Positions 56,261 through 64,000 of a stretch of 64,000 bases of DNA are shown here, piece by piece; positions within the stretch are counted from its first letter, which is position 1; the number at the start of each line of letters is the position of its first letter. Origin of the DNA: Palaemon carinicauda (lineage: Eukaryota > Arthropoda > Malacostraca > Decapoda > Palaemonidae). The stretch covers positions 92,808,312-92,872,311 of the forward strand of contig NC_090728.1 of the NCBI RefSeq assembly GCF_036898095.1, written 5' to 3'. The position numbers and the translations under genes are program-made. The notes below the pieces were generated by a model. That model had not been told where the DNA came from. It saw nothing but the letters and a program-made list of their open reading frames with translations, and ran no database searches.

Positions 56261-58144
56261 GTAACACTTCATTGTCAATCAATGTAGAGTCGATCTTCCG
56301 TAAGTTTGCTTCTATTGTTAACTTTTCATCTGAAGAGAGATCAGTTTCATACAAAATTAGTGTAGCCAGGACAGCATGTGCAAGTATGTGTGCCCTGAGA
56401 GCTCTTGCATAAGCATGCCCAGTCAACATTTTGTCAGCAGATGCACTTGCATATGCAGTATTAAAAAGTTCTCTTATTCTACTTCCATTCGTGATGTAAC
56501 CAATGGCACCCATAAAGGATATCAATAAGTGGAAACCACCAAGGCATACAATAACATTACTTAGGTGTGAGCCTTGATCACATTTAGCTACAATACCACA
56601 AGCCTTCATATACAAGGGTTGGTCAAAGGTTACAAAGCAACTGTTGTTTGTGTTTTTGCACTTCTCTACAGCTTGGTTAAGTACTGTGTATATGGTGTCA
56701 TAATCTGTAGGTGGACTGTATGTAAAGGGAAGATATAAGATTTGGGACACATCATATGGCAAGTGTGCAGTACATTACTCTATGTAACCATGCCATCCTG
56801 GACACTCTTCTTTTGTCATTTTCCAAGTAGCCACAAGAGTTCCATCGTATTCAAATGCTTTCTTGGGAACAAAGTCAAATTGTCCAACAGAGGATGCACA
56901 GGGGATCTTTTGTAGTCTTCCTTTTGGCTCATTTGAAGTAGGATCATTTAGAGAAGGTGTGACACACTGAATCCCTCCCATACTGTGGAAAGTGTTGAAT
57001 CCATCAATCATACAAATGTTTACATCAGCATTGTCAAACACAAACTGTTAATATGTCAGTCTGAGGTTCCCTGGCTGGATGATATAAAGCTGACACTTGA
57101 AAGAGCGATGCCTCAGCATAGGGAGCACATAATCCTAAGGTAGAGAGTACGTTCAGAAGGTGCTTATTACCATACTTTTGACTGAGATGAACAGAAAGGC
57201 CTATTTGTAGAGGGGATATGAAAGAATGTGGTCTAGCTGCAGTCAGAATAGCATGTGAAATTGCTGTGCACTTCCTATCCCATTGACTTATATGACCTTT
57301 CTTGTTCTTCACTACAACAATTTTAACAAGACAGCTGAGGGGAATTTCGAAAATTTCCAAAATTCTATGCCAGAGGTCGTCAGTCACACTCCTTAGTTTG
57401 TTTTTTTACAATTACAGACTAAATGCTGAATGTGAAAAGTAGTTTCCCACAATGACAGTCTAAAGCTTAAGCAGTATAAACTGGACTTATTTCCTTAAAA
57501 GCCAATGTACGTGACTGGTATCTGGTATAAGAGAATCCATGTCAGTTAAGAAATTTTACGGTCATGGATACAGATCAGTTTCATATATCGGTGACCTTAT
57601 ATCTTCAGCAGTTATTTTGGCGGCTGCATTTACTAGTAGTCACTCTTCTTACTCGTCCTTACTTTTTTGTTTTTCATACCAAGCATCAGTCAGAATTTTG
57701 TTCCCTGTGTCATGGAAACACCCCACAGGCTTTCGGTTCTTGTTCACTGAAACAATATCGTCTCCATATGTTTCTTTCAGTTTAGACTTTATTGTTTTTT
57801 CAGTTGGTAGCTCACCCTCATATGCCTAAAAAATTTTACTGAAAGTAAATTGACATTCTTCTCTATTTTCTTCCAGCTAGTAAAAAGCATATGTCATTGC
57901 CTCTATAATGTATCACTTTTGTGACGACCCCATTTCATCCCAGGATATGCTTGGTAGAATTTTTTCAGGCCGGTTGAATGGTACTATGCCTCAGCAGCAA
58001 CTAAATCAACTGCATTGGATATGCAAGTACGTACTGTTTGGCCCTACTTATCATTTCTCATTTCACTTGCTTTCAAAATAATGTCCCTAACATGAAGTCT
58101 CGACACAATCAACAGATTCACAGTCAGTTGAAAGTTAGTTAGTT

Positions 58145-58208
<64 letters not shown>

Positions 58209-58480
58209 GAAAATCATATGAAGCTTCTTTTCCACATAAAAAAAACACAATAATTAAGAGAGTCAAAATCTCGGACGACTTCTCCGAGACGTTGTAGGCA
58301 TTTGAGAGGGTTCCTGTTTTGACCGGAAAGCTTAAGCACTCCTTGCTTTTGTGTGCACCTTCCTACATTTTTCAGGCACTTTCACACTTTCTAGGCCTTT
58401 TAATTGTTTTCCATCTTTCCATTTAACACTGTAGTCTATCCATGTCTGCACACATTTTTCCATGATATAGCAATCACTGA
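56261..58480 (-). pseudogene. Fossil PIN/FEN1-like gene, N-terminal part
   Basis: Minus strand, reading from 58480. 'KCVQTWIDYSVKWKDGKQLK'; a zinc-like Cys pair with Gly-Lys-Glu near 58225; 'HVRDIILKASEMRND' (about 58090); 'NAVDLVAAEA' (about 58010). Then 'LWHRILEIFEIPLSCL' (57380), 'NICMIDGFNTFHSMGG' (57010), 'SCFVTFDQPLYMKA' (56640), 'VIVCLGGFHLLISFMGAIGY' (56560) and 'GHAYARALRAHILAHAVL' (56390), ending 'LIDNEVLQN' at 56262. Order and wording match a family that I know only as uncharacterised invertebrate proteins. Stops and frameshifts occur throughout, plus a 59-bp poly(T) at 58146-58204. Confidence 0.7.
58146..58204. repeat. Poly(T), 59 bp
   Basis: Uninterrupted T59 (A59 on the coding strand of the fossil gene), between its 'CGKE' segment and its 'VRDIILKASE' segment. 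It may be a homopolymer expansion of a Lys-codon run or a retroposed poly(A). No adjoining insert is visible. Confidence 0.95.
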
Positions 58481-58820
58481 TAGGCTATGGGTCAGTTTTC
58501 ATAATCTTGAAACAAAAGAACTAAAGTTAGCTTAGAAACTTGAACCATTATATATTATTGCATGCAAGAAAAATAACCACATGCTATTCAGGCACAAAGG
58601 GAAGGAAAAAATTAGATTCGAATATTGTACTCCTTGCACGAAAAGGGTACAAAAAATTTTAAAAAATGAATAAACAAGCTTTTATAGAAAACTTTCTGAC
58701 GATTATTTTATACAGCAGTAAACTCTCAGCTAAATTGATCCTAAGCAAGATAATTTGTTAAGAAAAAAAAGAAACTATTTTTCGCCACCATTTTTCCAAG
58801 ATGGCAACCAAATCCGGGCC
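58481..58820. other. No gene seen
   Basis: AT-rich sequence between the fossil gene and Tigger-C. Nothing recognised. Confidence 0.5.
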
Positions 58821-58824
58821 GGCA

Positions 58825-61200
58825 GAGGGGTGCAAAATTAATGTAATTAAATATCCTATTACAAAGATAATGTAGCTTGTTCCAGCTTTCCGTGAATTTT
58901 TTCCTTGTTCAGCCTTTTTTCCTCCTATTGACTGGCCTATTGCACATTATTAGCCATGGGTTCCAAGAAAGTTGCTGATGTTCAGGGAAAGAAGAAGTAG
59001 AGAATGCTTTCTATGGAGACGAAGCTTGAGATAATTAAGAAGTATGTGGCTGGCATGCATTTAAGTGTGATACTAGGAATATAGCTGAAATCCATCTACG
59101 ATAGGAACCATTATTAACTGAAGGAAATCATCAAAGCAACAACTCTTAAGGGTGTGATTGTTTTCTCCTGCAAGAGGAGCCACATCCATGATGAGAGGGA
59201 GAGACTGTTTCTTAGTTTGATTAAGAACAAAAAAATCCCTGGAGACACGATCACCAAGACTATAATCTGCCAGAAGACCAGCACCATTTTCAGTGATCTC
59301 GTGCGTGTTCAGGCCAAAGACGACGTAGGAGAAGGAACATTGAAGCATGCACCCAGAGAGTTCAAGGCTTCTCGGGGGTTCTTTGAAAAATTTAAGATAT
59401 GGTTTCACGTTCATTGGGTGGTGCAGTATAGGGAGGCTGCCAGTTCGAACTTAAAAGCGAGTGAAGCCTTTAAGACATTCGACGAGTTGATTCTCCAGGA
59501 AGGCTACAGTCTCCAGCGATTCTTAACTTTGACAGAACTGGTTTTTTTTTTTGGGGGGGGGGGAGAAAATGCCTCGTTGGGTATACATCACGACAGTAGA
59601 AAAGAAGCTCCCTGGGCACAAGCCTATGAAGGACAGGCTTACCCTTGCACTCTGTGCAAATGCCAATGGGGATTGTAAGGTGAAGCCCCTGCGGATGCAT
59701 CGCTCCGAGACTCCTCAAGCCTTCAAGGCCCACAAAGTGCTGAAGGAGAAGCTTCCGGTGATTGGGAGGGCTAATGCAAAAGCCTGGGTAACAAGACACT
59801 TGTTCACCGAGTGGCTAAATCTTTGTTTCAGCCCGACTGAAAAAATATTTGGGAGAGAAGCACCTCCCTCTTAAATGCCTGCTGGTGTTGGACAATGCCC
59901 CTGCTCACCCACCTGGCCTTGAGGAAGATATCCTAGCGGATTATTTGTTCGTCAAGGCTCTCTATCTTCCGCCTATCAGCACCCTTCTCCTCCAGCCCAT
60001 GGACCAGCAAGTGATTTTAAACTTTAAGAAGCTCTATACTAAATATCTTTTCAAGAGAGGTATCAAAATCACTGTCAGCACAAACCTCATCTTGTGTGAA
60101 TTTTGGAAGGAGTATTTTGGTGTTATGATATGCCTCAGACTCATCAATACAGCTTGGTGGGAGGTTTCGAGGTCCATCTTGAACTAGGCTTGGAAGAAGC
60201 TGTAGCCTGGTGCCATATCCGCACGAGATTTCGATGGCTTCCATATAAGCCAAGCTGAAGCTGAAAAAGTGGACTATCCTGAACCTGTTGCTCAATTTGA
60301 GGTTGCTGAGATCATTAGACTTGGGATGTCCATGGGTCTGGAAGTCGATGAAGATGGCATTAATGAGTTTCCCGTAGAACATCAAGAGAAACTAATGACG
60401 GACGACGTAAAGGAGTTGGAGGCCATGCAAGTGAACGTCGTTCATGAACAGTTCTTTAGCAGCGAGGAGGAGAAGGATGACCCGCTGACAACAGTAGAAA
60501 TTAAGGAGAGTCTAGCTGGCTACCATAAAATTGCAGCTCTTGTAGAAAAGAGACACCCAGAAAAGGTTTACACGTCGTATTCTTGAGCAGGTTGATGACG
60601 TTTGCCTAAGTCATTCAGGAACCTTTTAAGAAGGAGGCAGAAACAAGCTTCCTTGGATAGTTATTTATTAAAAAGGCCTTTGATACTAGTAAGCCAAGAG
60701 GAAGCTGAAAGTGATAAAAATAAGTTGAAGTGATGAAGAAAATTATAAAATTTAGAAAGTACGAAATGTAAAGTAAAAAAAATCAAATTAGATAAAGGCA
60801 AAAATAAAAAATATTTGATTTCAAGTTTATCGTAACGTTAAGTGTTAATATTTTCTTCCATTTGTTAATATGTTTCATAAAGTTAATTATTAATGTTTTC
60901 TGCCATTTGTCATCCTCCTCTGCCACCATGCCACTTCGCTCTCAAATATCACCTCACTCCAAAGGTAAGGTTACACATTTTTGTTACTGCATTTTACATT
61001 TATTATTGCGTTACTGTACTGTCTGTTCTAATTATACATTTGATTTACTGGTTATTAATGGTTATGTTATTATTGAATTTTCCAAAGGGTTGTATTTCAT
61101 TGTGTTTCGTAGATTTTAGTCTTATTAAAATTTCATGCAGTGTTTTTGTGGGGCTTGGAGCAAATTAGGCTATTTACATGTAAAAGGCGACTTTTAATGC
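58825..61200 (+). mobile_element. Tigger-C: degenerate DNA transposon
   Basis: Upstream UTR (58825-58956, related inverted to 42235-42345), transposase relic (58957-60600), 3' UTR, and an end-like segment near 61150 ('ggcttggagcaaattaggc', 'atttacatg') typical of Tigger 3' ends. Clear TIRs and a TA duplication could not be placed. Confidence 0.65.
58957..60600 (+). pseudogene. Tigger-C transposase relic
   Basis: It starts ATGGGTTCCAAGAAAG at 58957 with a stop after 14 codons (TAG at 58999). Frames 59154-59678, 59551-59874, 59849-60187 and 60269-60586 then overlap in a staircase of frameshifts. 'KASRGFFEKFK' and 'YREAASSN' match the CENP-B-type domain of Tigger-A. The first catalytic motif is destroyed ('TLTELVFF' where CDETGLFW is expected, next to T10G10 at about 59541-59560). 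'LLVLDNAPAHPPGLEEDI' and 'LQPMDQQVILNFKKLY' keep the other two acids. Confidence 0.85.
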
Positions 61201-61322
61201 AAAATATCAGGGGACAAAAGCCACTACAGAACCAAATAATTTTGTATTGTAAGGCATTATCGTGTATGTATGAGTGTGTGTGTGGTGTGTGTGTGTGTGG
61301 GTAAATATATATATATACATAC

Positions 61323-61528
<206 letters not shown>

Positions 61529-61539
61529 ACATACATATA

Positions 61540-62845
61540 CCATCATTATCATCAACATCAGCCATTACTAGTCCACTGCAGATCAAAGGCCCCAGACGTG
61601 TCCTTCCACTTGTGTTGTTTATTGTCTTTCTATGCCGGTCCACACCTGCAAACTTCCTTAGTTCATCGATGCATCGTCTTCTCTTCCTTCCCCTGTTTTT
61701 TTTTTTTTTCCCGCAATCTCGAAGGATCCATTCTGTTATTCTTAATGTCCATCTATCATCTCTCATTTTCATTATATGTCCTGCCCTTGCCCATATCTTT
61801 TTCTTATATGTTGTTACAATATCTCCTACTGTACTTTAGTTTGCTCTCATATCCATGTTGCTCCTACAGATTCTTAGTGTTGTTCCCATCATTATTCTTT
61901 CCAAAGCCATCTGAGTTGTGACTAGCTTATGTTCTAAGGCTTTAGTAAGGCTCCAAGTTTATGATGCATAAGTTAAAAGAGGTAGGACCATCTCATTAAA
62001 TATTTTTCCTTTTTGGAGAAATTGGCACTTTACTTTTCATAATCTCATTTTCTTTACCAATAGCTTTCCATTCCATGCTTATCCTTCTTCTAATTTTATT
62101 CTTGTGTCCAGGGGAAACACTGTCTGCCATAAGTATATATATTCATTAACAATCTCTAGAGCTTGTCCATAACTTATTTGTTGTCTCTGTATTTTTATTG
62201 AACATTATCCTAGTTTTACTCATATCCATTTCAGTCCTATGTTTTTTCTTTCTCTATTGAAATCTGCTATTATCTTTTGCAATTCCTCTCATGATTCACT
62301 AAACACAACTATATCTGCAAATATGAAGTTAAGGTATAAGGTATTCCCATTAATATTAATTCCTATATTTTCTCAATCTAAATTTATAATAACTTTTTTA
62401 ATCATGTGGTCTCCCTATCTAACTCCTTTCTCGGTTGGAATTTTCTTAATATATTTATATAGTTATAGGATTGCTGTACTTCTTGTATAGATATCTTCAA
62501 GTGTCCTAACATAGGATTTGTCTATTCCCTGTCTTTAAAGAGCTTTCATTACTACAGTACTGAGGTTTTGACAAAATCAAAAGTTTTCTCATAGTCTATA
62601 AATGTCATACATAGTGGTTTGTCATACTCTGTAGTCTTTCCATTAGTTGGTTAGTTACATAGATATGGTCAGTTATTTAATATCCATTTCTAAAACCTGC
62701 CTGCTCTCTTGGTTGGTTAAAGTGTAGCTTTCTTTCTATTGGGCTTAATATGATCTTGTAAATATTTAAGTATTATGGAGAGTAAATTTATTGGGCGGTA
62801 ATTTTTTAGGTCTTTTATATCTCCCTTTTTATGAATTAGTATAAT
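61540..62845 (-). pseudogene. RTE-type LINE relic
   Basis: Minus strand: 'ILIHKKGDIKDLKNYRPINL' (RT motif 1) at about 62850-62790. Then, in shifting frames, 'GIDKSYVRTLEDIYT', 'PTEKGVR' (motif B region) and 'ADIVVFSES' with 'EELQKIIADFNREK' (motif C/D) near 62260-62310. A C-terminal '[18 protein letters not shown]' and '[17 protein letters not shown]' lie near 61770-61640. It is heavily broken. Its upstream part is cut at 62846 by the palindrome. Confidence 0.75.
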
Positions 62846-64000
62846 AAAGGGATTTTGACGGAGGAAAAATCTATTTCTGGGCGAGAGACCTGTGCCGCCC
62901 AGTGAAATGCTCCTTAAGCACCATTTCAAAGGAATATAACTGCTAATATTACCAGAGAAAAAATGTAAAGGAATGCTAGGTTGAACTAGCTCGCTCACCT
63001 AATGGTGTCGGTATAGACTGGGGCGAAATACCAGAGGTCTCGTACCATTTAGACTTCTCCTCTTCGAAATCCCCCAATAGTGAGGTGCCGTTCAACCTCC
63101 CCTGCCTCGCAGACCAGTACTACTAACTCAACCCACGCTTGCCCATCACTCCTTTCAAGCACCTCTTTGATATAAGTCCAAGTTTTTTATTTTCGTGTGT
63201 TTCATTGGATTTATCATCAACTTTCTCTCGATGGCCGATTCCCAAGATACCCCATCGAAGTTAAGTACCTTATCCATGAGTTTTTAACGAGATTGGGCAG
63301 TGTCATCTTTGTTTTTATTATTGAGAAGTGTTTATATATGAGCGGCGTCCCCGTTCTTACTTTCGCCTCTGCCCTTTGTCTCGTTAGTTCGTCCGTCTTT
63401 TATATTCGTTCGATCCTTTAGGAGTTTTTTCCTTATATTCATTTAGTACACCGACTTTATGCTTTCATATAGCAAGCATAAAGTCGGTGTACTAAATGAA
63501 TATAAGGAAAAAACTCCTAAAGGATCGAACGAATATAAAAGACGGACGAACTAACGAGACAAAGGGCAGAGGCGAAAGTAAGAACGGGGACGCCGCTCAT
63601 ATATAAACACTTCTCAATAATAAAAACAAAGATGACACTGCCCAATCTCGTTAAAAACTCATGGATAAGGTACTTAACTTCGATGGGGTATCTTGGGAAT
63701 CGGCCATCGAGAGAAAGTTGATGATAAATCCAATGAAACACACGAAAATAAAAAACTTGGACTTATATCAAAGAGGTGCTTGAAAGGAGTGATGGGCAAG
63801 CGTGGGTTGAGTTAGTAGTACTGGTCTGCGAGGCAGGGGAGGTTGAACGGCACCTCACTATTGGGGGATTTCGAAGAGGAGAAGTCTAAATGGTACGAGA
63901 CCTCTGGTATTTCGCCCCAGTCTATACCGACACCATTAGGTGAGCGAGCTAGTTCAACCTAGCATTCCTTTACATTTTTTCTCTGGTAATATTAGCAGTT
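62846..64000. repeat. Giant perfect palindrome with DIRS-type outer end
   Basis: Left arm 62938-63464 and right arm 63474-64000 are exact reverse complements over at least 527 bp, around a 9-bp spacer TCATATAGC. The right arm is cut by the window. The left outer segment (62852-62900, 'gattttgacggaggaaaaat' then 'ctatttctgggcgagagacc') is the same DIRS-type terminus motif found at 49880-49920 and 12437. The arms hold a 74-codon frame that appears twice (63197-63421 + and 63517-63741 -), of unknown nature. Confidence 0.9.

Noticed and set aside
56226..57387. Functional host gene on the minus strand
   Set aside because: The frames are broken by stops and frameshifts and the gene is split by two mobile elements; it is a fossil.
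57539..57829. 96-codon plus-strand frame with hydrophobic stretches
   Set aside because: Antisense to the fossil gene; the minus strand shows conserved-looking coding sequence here ('KLKETYGDDIVSVNKN').
63197..63741. Duplicated 74-codon frame in the palindrome
   Set aside because: Duplication follows from the inverted repeat; the frame lies in leader-type sequence and shows no motif.

Overview
The window is eukaryotic nuclear DNA, most likely from a decapod crustacean. That assignment is an inference. It rests on long (TA)n and (CT)n microsatellites, on several DIRS-type (tyrosine-recombinase) retrotransposons, and on repeat families I associate with shrimp and crayfish genomes. I see no bacterial operon, rRNA or stand-alone tRNA gene, and no CRISPR array.

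One host gene is recognisable. Two exons on the + strand (5124-5343 and 31919-32047) encode consecutive pieces of a BLM/RecQ helicase: the conserved 'NYPHTKEM' segment, then the RecQ Q-motif and the Walker A motif (TGGGKS). The splice phases agree. The 26.6-kb intron between them is filled with nested mobile elements. No further exon was found in the remaining 32 kb.

Layout. 1-5.1 kb: a duplicated CT-rich block, a Tigger-type TIR invaded by a LINE, and two more LINE or retroelement fragments. 5.1-5.3 kb: BLM exon A. 5.5-12.7 kb: relics of DIRS elements, one invaded by an RTE LINE with an 11-bp target duplication and later tandemly duplicated (1.7 kb x2). 13-18 kb: microsatellites, a decayed region with a ~165-bp tandem repeat, and two tRNA-derived SINEs. 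18.2-29.4 kb: a Tigger MITE, then a LINE split by a complete 8.75-kb DIRS element (DIRS-1, minus strand). 29.4-31.9 kb: an inverted non-autonomous retroelement and a repeat carrying perfect nuclear-receptor half-site arrays. 31.9 kb: BLM exon B. 32.5-41.8 kb: DIRS-3 (+ strand), inserted into a Tigger remnant and itself carrying a LINE. 42.4-44.9 kb: a full-length Tigger with an intact 603-codon transposase frame. 45.1-58.5 kb: a decayed minus-strand gene of a widespread but unnamed invertebrate protein family with a FEN1/PIN-like nuclease core. It is split by DIRS-2 (50.0-56.3 kb) and by a 5' fragment of another DIRS-like element flanked by a 20-bp duplication. 58.9-61.2 kb: a second, dead Tigger. 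61.3-62.8 kb: an RTE LINE relic. 62.85-64.0 kb: a perfect giant palindrome running off the window edge.

How the parts act together: this is a record of serial insertions. Three DIRS elements each retain inverted terminal repeats and an internal complementary region (ICR) that preserves the sequence of the circular intermediate's junction. Comparing ICR, element ends and empty target shows recombination at short shared cores (AAA, ACATTTT, TT) without target-site duplication. Several LINE-type elements share one 3' tail, suggesting that one reverse transcriptase has mobilised different bodies. All family assignments are by eye; no database search was run.
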